Source: Nocardioides sp. SLBN-35
Lineage (GTDB): Bacteria > Actinomycetota > Actinomycetes > Propionibacteriales > Nocardioidaceae
Reading direction: 5' to 3'
Assembly (NCBI RefSeq): GCF_006715725.1
Contig: NZ_VFNU01000001.1
Location: 4,278,001-4,342,000 of the forward strand
DNA: 64,000 bases
Shown: positions 32,888-41,877 of the stretch, in pieces
How positions within the stretch are numbered: position 1 is the first letter of the stretch
How the letters are laid out: every line of letters starts with the position of its first letter
Translations under genes and position numbers: made by a program
The notes under the pieces: generated by a model
Databases searched by the model: none
Told to the model about the DNA's origin: nothing
The model's input: only the letters and a program-made list of their open reading frames with translations

Positions 32888-33521
32888 CCCGGCCGGACTC
32901 CCGCTCGAGCACGAGGATCGCGAGCTGGACCCGGTTGTCGAGGCCCAGCTTGGCGAACAGGCTGCCGACGTGGGTCTTGACCGTGGCCAGGCTCAGGTGG
33001 AGCGACGACGAGATCTCCGCGTTGGAGCACCCACGCGCCACGAGCCGGGCGACCTCCCACTCGCGCTCGGTGACCTCCGCAGGTGCCCCGGCCGGCGCGA
33101 CCGGCTCCGCCGCCAGCGCGACCAGCCGGCGCAGGACCCCCGCCGACATCACGGCGGCCCCGTCGTCGGCGCCGAGCACCGCCTGCTCGATCAGCTCGGG
33201 GTCCTCGGCCTTGAGCAGGAAGCCGTCGGCCCCGGCCCTCAGGGCGCCGAGGACGAACCCGTCGGTGTCGAAGGCGGTCAGCATGATGACCCGGCAGCGC
33301 AGCCCGGCGGCCCGGATCCGGCCGACCGCCTCGATCCCGTCGCCGCCGGGCATCCGGACGTCCATCAGGACCACGTCCGGGTCGACCTCGCGGACCACCC
33401 GGAGGGCGGTGACGCCGTCGCCGGCCTCGCCGACGATCTCGATGCCACGGGCGGGATCGAGGACCAGCCGCAGGCCGGCGCGCACGAGCGGCTCGTCGTC
33501 GACGATCACGACCCTCACCAC
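32868..33521 (-). CDS. NarL/LuxR-type response regulator
   Basis: 217 residues: a receiver domain (acidic pair near residues 8-9, phosphoryl Asp54 in VLMDVRMPG, Lys of FLLKAED near 104) and a C-terminal LuxR-type helix-turn-helix (about 150-210; TEREWEVARLVARG, LATVKTHVGSLFAKLG). It is activated by the histidine kinase gene just upstream, whose stop it overlaps by 7 bases. The start is one of two adjacent GTG codons (33521 or 33518). Its targets are unknown; the CPBP protease gene upstream of the kinase is a candidate. Confidence 0.93.
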   Translation of the reverse strand: MVRVVIVDDEPLVRAGLRLVLDPARGIEIVGEAGDGVTALRVVREVDPDVVLMDVRMPGGDGIEAVGRIRAAGLRCRVIMLTAFDTDGFVLGALRAGADGFLLKAEDPELIEQAVLGADDGAAVMSAGVLRRLVALAAEPVAPAGAPAEVTEREWEVARLVARGCSNAEISSSLHLSLATVKTHVGSLFAKLGLDNRVQLAILVLERESGRVSPGSR

Positions 33522-34666
33522 GGGACGCTGACCTCCACGACGAACCTCCCGTCCACGAGGCCCGCGCGATGCCGGCCGTCGGCGAGACGAACCCGCTCCG
33601 CGATCCCCTCCAGGCCCAGACCCGCAGCGGCGCGATCGGCGCGGGCCGCCACCCGGTTGCGGCAGCGGACCTGCACCCGCTCGCCACCGGTCACGTCGAG
33701 CTCGACAGGCTCGCCGGGCGCGTGGCGGGCGGCGTTGGCGAGAAGCTCACGCACCACCCGGTGCAGCAGCCGGGAGGTCGTCTCGGACAGACGTCCGTCG
33801 GGGTCGGCGACCACGGCCGGGTCCAACGCGGCCCGCACCTGTGCCCCGGCCGCCCGGTGCTGCTCGACCAGCTCCGGGAGGAGCGCGGCTCCGGCCGGCG
33901 GTACGGCGCAGGGCGCCTCGTCCCGGTGCAACACGCCGAGCACCTCGCGCAGCTCAGCGTGCGCGGTGCGGGAGAGGTCCGCGACCAGCCGACTGCTGGA
34001 GCGCACGGTGTCCGCCGGGAGGTCGTCGCGACGCCCGAGAGCCCCCGCATGCAGCGCGATCAGGCTGAGGTGGTGGCTGAGCGTGTCGTGCATCTCGCCG
34101 GCGATCCGGGCCCGCTCGTGGCTCCGCGCCTGCTCGACGACGAGCTCGCGCTCCCGGTGGGCCTGCTCGGCGAGCTCGCGCCGCGCGCCGACCACGAGGC
34201 CGACGAGCACCATCACCACCACCGCCCCCGCCAGCACACCGAGCAGGCCGACCCGGTCCCGCCCGACGACGAGGATGCTCGCCGAGCAGGGGACGACGAA
34301 CGCCGCGACCGCCCCCGCCCCGAGGCGCCACGAGCGGAGGGACACGAGGAGGACCACCGCCACCACTGCGGCCGGCGTCGCCGCGCCGAGCGGAGCCAGC
34401 AGGGCCAGCACCAGGCCGGCCGCCCGTGAGCGTTCGACGAGGACCCGTGCCAGCAGGTACGCCGCGGCGCAGCCCGCGGCGAGCTCGGCCAGCAGCCACA
34501 GGGCGACCAGGTCGTCCGGCGGAGGGTCGGGCCGCTCGAGGACGCCTCCGATGGTGATCGCGGCCTCGAGCAGGCCCAGAACGGCGCACACCGCGACCAG
34601 CAGCGTCCGAGAGCGCCGTCGCGCCACGAGGGGTGCGTCGTACTCGCCCCGAGCCTGCCCGATCAT
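33515..34666 (-). CDS. Two-component sensor histidine kinase (NarL partner type)
   Basis: 383 residues: about five membrane segments in residues 20-160 with little extracytoplasmic sequence, a short coiled linker, a HisKA_3 domain with phospho-accepting His193 in GEMHDTLSHHLS, and a HATPase domain (ELLANAARHA, GLGLEGIAERVRL). It is of the membrane-sensing kind. TAGGCT (34673-34678, minus strand) ends six bases before the ATG. It is transcribed with the response regulator. Confidence 0.92.
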   Translation of the reverse strand: MIGQARGEYDAPLVARRRSRTLLVAVCAVLGLLEAAITIGGVLERPDPPPDDLVALWLLAELAAGCAAAYLLARVLVERSRAAGLVLALLAPLGAATPAAVVAVVLLVSLRSWRLGAGAVAAFVVPCSASILVVGRDRVGLLGVLAGAVVVMVLVGLVVGARRELAEQAHRERELVVEQARSHERARIAGEMHDTLSHHLSLIALHAGALGRRDDLPADTVRSSSRLVADLSRTAHAELREVLGVLHRDEAPCAVPPAGAALLPELVEQHRAAGAQVRAALDPAVVADPDGRLSETTSRLLHRVVRELLANAARHAPGEPVELDVTGGERVQVRCRNRVAARADRAAAGLGLEGIAERVRLADGRHRAGLVDGRFVVEVSVPW

Positions 34667-34794
34667 GCCGTGAGCCTAGAGCGAGAGCAGGGCGGGCGGA
34701 TCAACCGAAGGGATGAGCGCGCCCCGACCTTCGGTGCCCGGGCCCGGCCCCGCGCCCGATGCGGTCGAGAGGGGCCGACGGGGAGCGTGGAGCC

Positions 34795-35697
34795 ATGACG
34801 ATCACGACTGCCCCTGTCCCGGACACCGTCCACGAACGGGACTTCCACCGGCTGGCCCGCAGCACACCCCGCCACCGGTGGTGGCGCCCCCTGGCCGTGG
34901 TGGCACTCGCGGGCGTCCTGTTCCTCGCCGGGACGATGCTGGCGATCGTTCCGATGGCCGTGGTGGAGGTCGCCGTCCCGGGCCAGGACGGACTGGTCGA
35001 CCGGCTGTTCGGGCCCGCCGGGATGTCGGACCCGCTCGTCGCGACGGTCATGCTGACCACGATCGCCCTGATGCTGCCCGCCGCCCTGCTGGCGGTGCGG
35101 CTGGCCGGCGGCCGAGGGGCCGGCACCCTGTCCTCGGTGACGGGCAGGCTGCGCAGGGTCCTGCTGGTCCGCTGCGTCGGCCTCGGCCTGCTCCTGGTCG
35201 TACCCGCCCTGCTGGCCTTCGTCACCCTCGACGGCACGTGGCAGGACCTGGCCGTCTCCGGCACCACAGCACCGCTGCTCGCGGTGGCGCTCCTCGTGGT
35301 GCCGCTCCAGGCTGCCGCGGAGGAGTACGCCTTCCGCGGGCTGCTGATGCAGACCATCGGGGCGTGGCTGCGCCATCCCGCGTTCGCCATCGTGCTGCCC
35401 GTGCCGCTGTTCACCCTCGGTCACGAGTACGACCTGCTCGGACTGCTCGACGTCACCGTCTTCGCCCTCACGGCCGGCTGGCTGGCCTGGCGCACCGGCG
35501 GCCTGGAGGCCCCGATCGGCATCCATGTCGCCAACAACGCCGCACTGGTGGCCTTCGGCGCCGTCGGTCTGGTCGACCTCGACGCGACGGAGGGCACCTG
35601 GTTCGGGCTCGCCTGCAGCGTCGGCGTCACGCTCGGCTACGCGTGGCTGGTCCGTGGCTGGGGTGACGCGGACGCTACCTCTCGGCCGCGGCCTTGA
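34795..35697 (+). CDS. CPBP family intramembrane glutamic endopeptidase
   Basis: 300 residues with about eight membrane segments. The CPBP (Abi, Rce1-like) motifs are present: EEYAFRG near residue 180 (catalytic Glu pair and Arg), FTLGHEYD near 210 and HVANN near 245. It cuts within the membrane; the substrate is unknown. It is divergent from the histidine kinase, so it may be the output or a stress partner of that system. The 3' end overlaps the convergent SRPBCC gene by 23 bases. Confidence 0.85.
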   Translation: MTITTAPVPDTVHERDFHRLARSTPRHRWWRPLAVVALAGVLFLAGTMLAIVPMAVVEVAVPGQDGLVDRLFGPAGMSDPLVATVMLTTIALMLPAALLAVRLAGGRGAGTLSSVTGRLRRVLLVRCVGLGLLLVVPALLAFVTLDGTWQDLAVSGTTAPLLAVALLVVPLQAAAEEYAFRGLLMQTIGAWLRHPAFAIVLPVPLFTLGHEYDLLGLLDVTVFALTAGWLAWRTGGLEAPIGIHVANNAALVAFGAVGLVDLDATEGTWFGLACSVGVTLGYAWLVRGWGDADATSRPRP

Positions 35698-36151
35698 GGC
35701 CGGCGAGCGTGGTCGCCATGCCGGCCTCGAGCTCGTCGGCGTGCGAGTCGTTGCCGCCGAGCAGCAGCGGGGCCACGATCCGGCTGCCGATGCTCAGCGA
35801 GCCGGGGACGGGGCGCCGGTGCACGACGCGGGTGCGGCCCGGGTCGGCGGGGTCCGCTTCGAGCTCCCAGATCCAGCGGGCGCCGCTGGACGGCGTGTCC
35901 CACACCAGCCGCTGACCGGGCGCCACGTCGGCGACGACCGAGCGGGTCGGCCACACGACGGCCTTGCGCCGGTTGATGCCGAGGTACCACTGGCCCACGC
36001 GCAGGCCGCCGCGCTTGAGCGGCACCATCCGGACCGTCTCGGGACTCCACTCGGCGAGCTGGCCGAAGTCGGTCAGCAGCGCCCACACGTGCGCCGCGGG
36101 CGCCTCGATCACGGCCTCGGCGCGCAGCTCGCGCGCGGCGTTCGTCGTCAT
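35675..36151 (-). CDS. SRPBCC family protein
   Basis: 158 residues with a START/SRPBCC helix-grip fold: AEAVIEAPAAHVWALLTDFG, then WSPETVRMVPL and a long C-terminal helix. These proteins bind hydrophobic ligands or act as simple lyases; none can be assigned. Start ATG at 36151 is chosen as the last Met before the domain; Met codons at 36160 and 36163 are possible. The lipase gene ends 57 bases upstream on the same strand. Confidence 0.78.
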   Translation of the reverse strand: MTTNAARELRAEAVIEAPAAHVWALLTDFGQLAEWSPETVRMVPLKRGGLRVGQWYLGINRRKAVVWPTRSVVADVAPGQRLVWDTPSSGARWIWELEADPADPGRTRVVHRRPVPGSLSIGSRIVAPLLLGGNDSHADELEAGMATTLAGLKAAAER

Positions 36152-36207
36152 GGCGCTCATCATGACGTCGCCGGTCGGCCTACCACCACCTCCCACGGGA
36201 GGAGATG

Positions 36208-37377
36208 TCACGCGAGCCAGCGCACCAACGCGGTGTGCACGTCGGGGTGGTTGAGCAGCCCGAAGTGGTCGGTGCGGCCGAGATGGAGCACCTCGGCGTC
36301 GGGGAACAGCTCGGTGCCGCGCCGGTCGCGACCGACGGCGGAGCGCGGGGTGACCAGCAGATCGCCGACGGCCTGTGCCACCGGGTGGCGCGCGGAGCGC
36401 GTCAGCGTGGCCGACACGAGGCGGTAGCGGGCGTGCGGCAGCGGAGGTACGTCGTGGGCGAGGCCCTCGATCAGGTCGTGGATGCCCGGCGCCTGGCGGT
36501 CGATGATCCGGCCGAAGGCGGCGACCTCGGGGGCGCGGGCGAGGGTGCGGCTCGCGTGGTCGGCGCCCACGGCGAACCAGGAGCCGAGGTGCGGCGTACC
36601 GAGCGTGACGACGTCGCTGACCAGCCGGGTCCAGGCTGCGGGGCCCTGCCCTTCGGCGACGACCGCGGACGAGGCCCGCAGGATGAGGCCGCCGAGGGAG
36701 TGCCCGACGAGCGCGATCCGGGTGACCTCCGTGGGCCAGGCGTCGACCAGGTGCTGCATGAGCGAGGCGAGCACGACGCCGTTCTCGCGCAACGGCAGGC
36801 CGGTGTTGGCGCGCAGGTAGACGGGGGTCCAGCCACGGGCGGCCAGGGACTCGCCGTACGTCGAGCCGAGGCGGTCACGATGCCGCCTCCAGTAGTCCTC
36901 GTTCTCGCACAGGCCGTGCAGGAAGACGACGATCCGGCCCGTGGGCTCCGGGAAGGCGCGCGCGAGGTCCGCCGGCGTGAGGGGTACGTCGCGCCCGCCG
37001 CTCCGCACGCCCATCTCGATCGCCAGGCGCGGCCGGTCGCGGCGGATCTCGTCGCCGATCAGCCCGTTGACCGCGGCGTTGACGAACCGGCCGCGCGGCC
37101 CGTCCTCCAGCGCCGGGCCGACGCCGGCGGCACCCAGCCGGGCGAGCCCGAGGCTGGCCCCGCGGAAGGAGAGCCCGACGGCGCCGTAGACGGTCGCGGC
37201 GATGCCGCGGTGCAGTGCCTCGGCCGGTACGGCGGCCGGGCCGACGCCGCGCCGGACCAGGCCGTGGGTGCGGCGGGCGATCGCCTGGTGGGTGTCGCGG
37301 GCGGTCGTCACGACCAGGTCGTCGAGGACCGCAGTGGCCAGGGCCAGGGCGTCGACGACGGTCGGGGCAGTGGTCAT
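36208..37377 (-). CDS. Alpha/beta hydrolase (lipase-type esterase)
   Basis: 389 residues. The helical N-terminal third is followed by an alpha/beta hydrolase core: VVFLHGLCENEDYW (oxyanion region) near residue 158, the nucleophile elbow GHSLGGLILR near 232, and HFGLLNHPDVH holding the likely catalytic His at the end. There is no signal peptide. TAGCCT-type box (37385-37390, read as TAGGCT on the minus strand) ends seven bases before the ATG. The region between tig and clpP also holds a lipase gene in mycobacteria, but orthology is not shown. Confidence 0.8.
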   Translation of the reverse strand: MTTAPTVVDALALATAVLDDLVVTTARDTHQAIARRTHGLVRRGVGPAAVPAEALHRGIAATVYGAVGLSFRGASLGLARLGAAGVGPALEDGPRGRFVNAAVNGLIGDEIRRDRPRLAIEMGVRSGGRDVPLTPADLARAFPEPTGRIVVFLHGLCENEDYWRRHRDRLGSTYGESLAARGWTPVYLRANTGLPLRENGVVLASLMQHLVDAWPTEVTRIALVGHSLGGLILRASSAVVAEGQGPAAWTRLVSDVVTLGTPHLGSWFAVGADHASRTLARAPEVAAFGRIIDRQAPGIHDLIEGLAHDVPPLPHARYRLVSATLTRSARHPVAQAVGDLLVTPRSAVGRDRRGTELFPDAEVLHLGRTDHFGLLNHPDVHTALVRWLA

Positions 37378-37396
37378 GGCCCGCAGCCTAGCCGAA

Positions 37397-37418
37397 TGAG
37401 TGCACATGCGTACACTCA
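37397..37418. promoter_or_regulatory. Inverted repeat between lipase and methyltransferase genes
   Basis: TGAGTG and CACTCA flank a 10-base spacer that is itself partly symmetric. It lies just beyond the lipase -10 box and 25 bases before the divergent methyltransferase start. Confidence 0.4.
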
Positions 37419-37442
37419 ACTTCCGGGTGCCACCATGGCCGG

Positions 37443-38198
37443 GTGCGGACGTTCGAGGAGCTGGTGACCGAGGCGCGGCAGGCCGACGTGAGTGGCTGGG
37501 GCTTCGGCTGGCTCGAGGGCCGCGCGCGCGAGGAGCGGCCGTCGTGGGGGTACGCACGGCTGCTGGCAGAGCGCCTCTCGGGCGTCGGGAGCGGAGCCGC
37601 CCTCGACCTCGACACCGGCGGCGGCGAGGTCGTCGCCGAGGCGCCGGCACTCCCCCGGAGAATGGTGGTGACGGAGGGTTGGGCCCCCAACGCAGCACGC
37701 GCCCGCGAGCTGCTGGGCCCGCGCGGCGTGGAGGTCGTCGAGGTCGACCCCGGCGTACCGCTCCCCTTCCCGGACGCCACCTTCGACCTGGTCACCGCCC
37801 GGCACCCGGTCGCCCCCGACTGGCCCGAGATCGCCCGCGTGCTGCGCCCGGGCGGGCACTACCTGGCCCAGCACGTCGGCCCGGCGTCGGCGTTCGAGCT
37901 GATCGAGTGGTTCCTCGGCCCGCTTCCCGAGGAGCGGCGAGCGCGGGATCCCCGGACCGAGCGGGCCGCGGCCGAGGCAGCGGGGCTGACCGTGCTCGAC
38001 CTGCGCACGGCGCGCTGCCGCATCGAGCTGGACGACATCGGGGCGGTCGTGTGGCTGCTGCGCAAGTGCGTGTGGTGGGTTCCGGACTTCACCGTGGAGC
38101 GGTACGACGACCGGTTGCGCGCCCTCGACGCCCGGCTGCGCACGGGCGGGCCCTTCGTCGCCCACTCCACCCGGCACCTCGTCGAGGCCCGGCGCTGA
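37443..38198 (+). CDS. Class I SAM-dependent methyltransferase-like protein
   Basis: 251 residues with a Rossmann methyltransferase layout: LDLDTGGGEVVAEAP replaces the usual ExGxGxG loop, VEVDPGVPLPFPDATFDLVTAR covers the acidic loop and motif II, and EIARVLRPGGHYLAQHVGP is motif III. The first motif keeps two glycines, so SAM binding is likely. Substrate unknown. GTG start without a strong ribosome site. It ends at a long hairpin shared with tig. Confidence 0.75.
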   Translation: MRTFEELVTEARQADVSGWGFGWLEGRAREERPSWGYARLLAERLSGVGSGAALDLDTGGGEVVAEAPALPRRMVVTEGWAPNAARARELLGPRGVEVVEVDPGVPLPFPDATFDLVTARHPVAPDWPEIARVLRPGGHYLAQHVGPASAFELIEWFLGPLPEERRARDPRTERAAAEAAGLTVLDLRTARCRIELDDIGAVVWLLRKCVWWVPDFTVERYDDRLRALDARLRTGGPFVAHSTRHLVEARR

Positions 38199-38210
38199 GC
38201 CGAAATGCAC

Positions 38211-38267
38211 CGCACCCGGCCATCCGGTCGCATCTCCGCGAGGAGGGCGACCCGGATGCCGGGTGCG
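38211..38267. terminator. Long imperfect hairpin between methyltransferase and tig
   Basis: CGCACCCGGC pairs with GCCGGGTGCG, and the inner arms ATCCGG/CCGGAT and TCGC/GCGA extend the stem to about 20 pairs with two one-base bulges. Lying 12 bases from the first gene stop and 17 from the second, it can end both convergent transcripts. Confidence 0.7.
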
Positions 38268-38284
38268 ACGGTGGAGCGTGCGGA

Positions 38285-39673
38285 TCAGGCCTCGGCCGGG
38301 GCCTCGGTCTCCTCGGCGGCCTCGGCGGTCTCCTCGGCGGGCTCGCCGATGGTGCCGTCGGCCTGCAGGTCCTTGAGCTCGACGACGTTGCCGGCGGCGT
38401 CCTTGACGGTCGCGCCCTCGACGAGCAGCTGCAGCGCCTTGCCGCGGCGGATCTCCTGGACCAGCTCGGGCACGTGGTTGTGCTCGAACATGTGGTTCAC
38501 GAACTCCTGCGGGTCCTGGCCGGACTGCTGGGCGCGGCGGATCATGTGCTGGGTCAGCTCGCCCTGGTCGACGCCCATCTCCTCCTTGTCGGCGATGTCG
38601 TCGAGGAGGAACTGGGCGGCGACGGCGTCACGGACCCGGCGCTCGAGGTCGGCCTCGAACTCCTCCTGGGTCTGCTTCTCGTCCTCGAGGTACTTCTCGA
38701 GCGTCATCCCGGCCATGGCGAGCTGCTGCTCCAGGTTGCCGCGGCGCGCGTTGAGCTCCTCGGTGACCATGCTGTCGGGCAGCGGGATCTCGACCTTCTC
38801 CAGCAGCGCCTCGAGGACGGCGTCGCGGGCGGCGGCGGCCTGCTCGAGGCGCTTGCCGCGGGTCAGCCGCTCGCGGACGTCGGCACGCAGCTCGTCGAGG
38901 GTGTCGAACTCCGAGGCCTCCTGGGCGAACTCGTCGTCGAGCTCGGGGAGCTCCTGCTCCTGGACCTGGGTGACCTTGACGGCCACCTCGACGTCCTGGC
39001 CCACCAGGTCGCCGGACACCAGCTGGGTGGTGAAGGTCTTCTCCTCGTCGACGCCCATGCCGGTCAGGGCCTCGTCGAGCCCGTCGATCATGCCGCCGTT
39101 GCCGACCTTGTAGGAGAAGCCGGAGATCTCGGCGCCCTCGACGACCTCGCCGTCGTTGGTGGCGACCAGGTCGATGACCACGAAGTCGCCGTCCTGCGCC
39201 GCGCGCTCGACGTCGATCAGGGTGCCGAAGCGCTCACGCAGGGCCTCGACCTGCTCGGCGACGTCCTCGTCGGAGACCTCGAGGTCCTCGACGGAGGCCT
39301 CGATGCCGTCGTACGCCGGGAGCTCGAACTCAGGCTTCACGTCGACCTCGGCGGTGAACTCGAGGCCGTCGTTGTCCTCGAACTTGGTGACCTCGATGTC
39401 GGGCTGCGCGAGCGGCGTGAGGTTGTTCTCCTGGAGCGCCTCGACGTACGCCTTCGGCAGCACGTCGTTGACGGCCTCGTCGAGGACCACGCCGCGGCCG
39501 ACCTGGCGGTCGATGACCTGCGGCGGGACCTTGCCACGGCGGAAGCCGGGGACGTTGATCTGCTTCGCGATCTTCTGGTACGCCGCGTCGAGGCTCGGCT
39601 TGAGCTCCTCGAAGGGCACCTCGACGGTCAGCTTGGCCCGGGTCGGGCTCAAGGTCTCGACGGCGCTCTTCAC
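38285..39673 (-). CDS. tig: Trigger factor
   Basis: 462-residue ribosome-bound chaperone with peptidyl-prolyl isomerase activity. The N-terminal ribosome-binding domain has NVPGFRRGKVPPQV near residue 45 (the contact loop), followed by the FKBP-like domain (about 160-245, GDFVVIDLV, GGMIDGLDEAL) and the helical C-terminal chaperone arms, ending in an Ala/Glu-rich tail. The GTG start (39673) has AGGAG seven bases upstream. The tRNA-Pro gene lies 66 bases upstream on the same strand. Confidence 0.95.
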   Translation of the reverse strand: MKSAVETLSPTRAKLTVEVPFEELKPSLDAAYQKIAKQINVPGFRRGKVPPQVIDRQVGRGVVLDEAVNDVLPKAYVEALQENNLTPLAQPDIEVTKFEDNDGLEFTAEVDVKPEFELPAYDGIEASVEDLEVSDEDVAEQVEALRERFGTLIDVERAAQDGDFVVIDLVATNDGEVVEGAEISGFSYKVGNGGMIDGLDEALTGMGVDEEKTFTTQLVSGDLVGQDVEVAVKVTQVQEQELPELDDEFAQEASEFDTLDELRADVRERLTRGKRLEQAAAARDAVLEALLEKVEIPLPDSMVTEELNARRGNLEQQLAMAGMTLEKYLEDEKQTQEEFEADLERRVRDAVAAQFLLDDIADKEEMGVDQGELTQHMIRRAQQSGQDPQEFVNHMFEHNHVPELVQEIRRGKALQLLVEGATVKDAAGNVVELKDLQADGTIGEPAEETAEAAEETEAPAEA

Positions 39674-39739
39674 AGGTGTTCTCCTACTGGTCTGGGGATG
39701 GTGCACGGGCCACGAGGGCCCGCCGATCGGGGCGATCTG

Positions 39740-39812
39740 TCGGGGCGACAGGACTCGAACCTGCGGTCTCCTGCTCCCAAAGCAGGCGCGCTAGCCACTA
39801 CGCTACGCCCCG
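39740..39812 (-). tRNA. tRNA-Pro (anticodon TGG)
   Basis: Folds as a full cloverleaf on the minus strand: acceptor CGGGGCG/CGCCCCG, anticodon stem CCTGC/GCAGG with loop TTTGGGA, and T-arm GCAGG-TTCGAGT-CCTGT. CCA is not encoded. It lies between tRNA-Gly and tig, all on the same strand. Confidence 0.93.
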
Positions 39813-39851
39813 CGGAACGGCCCGTCGCTCGGGTGGACGGACCGCACTTCG

Positions 39852-39922
39852 AGGGGATGACGGGAATCGAACCCGCGTAATCAGTTTGGAAGACTGAGGC
39901 TCTACCATTGAGCTACATCCCC
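39852..39922 (-). tRNA. tRNA-Gly (anticodon TCC)
   Basis: Minus-strand cloverleaf: acceptor GGGGATG/CATCCCC, anticodon stem TCAGT/ACTGA with loop CTTCCAA, T-arm CGGGTTCGATTCCCG. CCA is not encoded. It lies 39 bases upstream of tRNA-Pro. Confidence 0.93.
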
Positions 39923-39997
39923 GGAGGTCACGGCCGTGCTCGCGCCCGGCTTGAGACCACGCGCAATCGTGCCACACGGCAGGGTGACGACCCCAAC

Positions 39998-41044
39998 TCA
40001 GGGGCGCCGGTGGACCACCAGCAGCGCCCGGTCGTCGTCCGGTGAGCCGACCGCGGCGACCAGGCGACGGGCCAGCCCCTCCCACGACCCGCGCAGCAGC
40101 GACTCGGCCTCTCCCATCATGTGGTCGATGCCGAGGTCGATGTCGCGGCGCGGCTCCTCGACCATGCCGTCGGTGTAGAGCAGCAGGCTGTCGCCCGGCG
40201 CGAGCCGGCCACGGTGGCAGCTGAAGTCGGCGTCGTCGACGATGCCGAGGACCGGCCCCTCGGGCCGGAGCAGCTTCCAGCGGCCCGAGCCGGCCTCGCG
40301 CTGCACGGCCGGCGGGTGCCCGGCCGAGCGCAGCTCGAAGTCTCCGGTGCGCAGGTCGACCGAGACGTGGACGGCGGTCGCGAAGCCCTCCTCCCAGGCG
40401 CGCTGGAGGAGGTAGTCGTTGGCGGCCGGGAAGAACCGGTCGGGCGGCAGCGCGGCCACCAGCCCGCCCATCGCACCGGACAGCTGGAGCGCCCGGGTGC
40501 CGGCCGCCTCGCCCTTGCCGGACACGTCGACCACGACCAGCTCCATCCGCCGGCCGCGGTCGCTCGCGGTGGCGACGACGAAGTCGCCGGCGAACGGCGA
40601 GCCGCCGGCCGACGACAGCGCCGACTGGACCAGCCACTCCCGGGGGAGCTGCGGGATCTCGCCCTGGGCCAGGATCCGGTCGCGCAGGTCGACCAACATC
40701 GACTGCCCCCGCATGGGGCCGACGCCGACGTGGTCGCGCCGCAGGGACAGCACGATCACGAGGACCGAGACCCCGTACATCACGACCAGCGCGACGACGA
40801 TGCGCACCGGGTAGGTGTCCTGCAGCACGGCCGCAGAGCTGAGGGCCACCATGATGAACGCCGCGAACCAGCGCAGCACCCGGTTGCTGAGGAACAGGAT
40901 GCCGAGCACCAGCGGCAGGAAGACCAGGTTGATGGGGACGTCGTCCGGGTTCCACCCGATGCCGACGACGACCGCCGAGGTGAGCAGCGCCAGGACGCAG
41001 GCCAGCCCGACGTCGGAGCCCGCCCAGCGCCGGCCGCGGATCAT
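39998..41044 (-). CDS. Membrane PP2C/SpoIIE-type serine phosphatase
   Basis: 348 residues: four membrane segments in the first 120 residues, then a SpoIIE-type phosphatase domain (about 150-345). Metal-site Asps are seen in FAGDFVVATASD, LVVVDVSGKGEAAG and LLLYTDGMVEE, with DDRALLVV at the end. Such phosphatases often act on anti-anti-sigma factors in partner-switching systems, though none is in the window. The ATG overlaps the nei stop by four bases. Confidence 0.87.
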   Translation of the reverse strand: MIRGRRWAGSDVGLACVLALLTSAVVVGIGWNPDDVPINLVFLPLVLGILFLSNRVLRWFAAFIMVALSSAAVLQDTYPVRIVVALVVMYGVSVLVIVLSLRRDHVGVGPMRGQSMLVDLRDRILAQGEIPQLPREWLVQSALSSAGGSPFAGDFVVATASDRGRRMELVVVDVSGKGEAAGTRALQLSGAMGGLVAALPPDRFFPAANDYLLQRAWEEGFATAVHVSVDLRTGDFELRSAGHPPAVQREAGSGRWKLLRPEGPVLGIVDDADFSCHRGRLAPGDSLLLYTDGMVEEPRRDIDLGIDHMMGEAESLLRGSWEGLARRLVAAVGSPDDDRALLVVHRRP

Positions 41045-41877
41045 CGACCCGCCCTGGACCGGAACACCGGCTGGCAGCGCGGGCACCAGAACAGGTTGCG
41101 GCCGCCCAGGACCTCGGTGCGGACCTTGCCCTGGCACACGTGGCAGGACTGGCCGGTGCGGCGGTAGACGTAGACCTCGCCGCCGTGGTCGTCGACCCGC
41201 GGCGGGCGACCCATCGCCTCCGGGGTGTGCTCGGGACGGACGGTGTCGATCCGCCCGGTGAGCACTCCCTCCCCCATCAGCACCACCAGATCGTCCCAGA
41301 TCGCCCCCCATTGCGTACGACGAAGCGTGCGACCGGGCCGCAACGGGTGGATGCGGTGCCGGAAGAGCACCTCGGCGCGGTAGACGTTCCCGACGCCGGC
41401 CAGCACGGTCTGGTCCATCAGCAGGGTGCCGATCGGTGCGCTGCTCCGAGAGATCCGGGCCCAGGCCCGCTCGGGGTCGGCGTCGTCGCGCAGCGGGTCC
41501 GGGCCGGCCTTCGCGACCACCGCCGCGCGCTCGGCAGCCGTGACGAGCGCGCAGGTCGTCGCGCCCCGCAGGTCGGCGTATGCACCGGGGCGGGTCAGCC
41601 GCAGGCGGACCTGCCCGACGGGCGCCGGGATCTCGTCGACGCCGGCGTGCACGTCGAAGGTGCCGTAGAGCCCGAGGTGGACGTGGACGAACCGCTCACC
41701 CTCGAACTGGATGAACAGCTGCTTGCCCCAGGCGTCGGCGTCGACGAGCAGGGCGCCGTCGAGCTGCGCGGCGGACTCGGCGAAGCGGCCCTGAGGGCTC
41801 CCGACCTGGACGCGGCTCCCCCCGAAGACCGCGGTCAGCTCGCCGGCGAGGCGATGGAGGGTATGACCCTCGGGCAT
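41041..41877 (-). CDS. nei: Fpg/Nei family DNA glycosylase (Nei type)
   Basis: 278-residue base-excision repair enzyme removing oxidised pyrimidines and nicking the abasic site. The N-terminal PEGHTLHR motif (catalytic Pro2 and Glu3 of the Nei type), the H2TH region GVGNVYRAEVLF near residue 165 and the C-terminal zinc finger (CHVC and CPRC) are complete. It is placed between rpiB and a phosphatase gene, with rpiB upstream as in mycobacteria. It overlaps the rpiB stop by one base (TGATG). Confidence 0.92.
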   Translation of the reverse strand: MPEGHTLHRLAGELTAVFGGSRVQVGSPQGRFAESAAQLDGALLVDADAWGKQLFIQFEGERFVHVHLGLYGTFDVHAGVDEIPAPVGQVRLRLTRPGAYADLRGATTCALVTAAERAAVVAKAGPDPLRDDADPERAWARISRSSAPIGTLLMDQTVLAGVGNVYRAEVLFRHRIHPLRPGRTLRRTQWGAIWDDLVVLMGEGVLTGRIDTVRPEHTPEAMGRPPRVDDHGGEVYVYRRTGQSCHVCQGKVRTEVLGGRNLFWCPRCQPVFRSRAGR

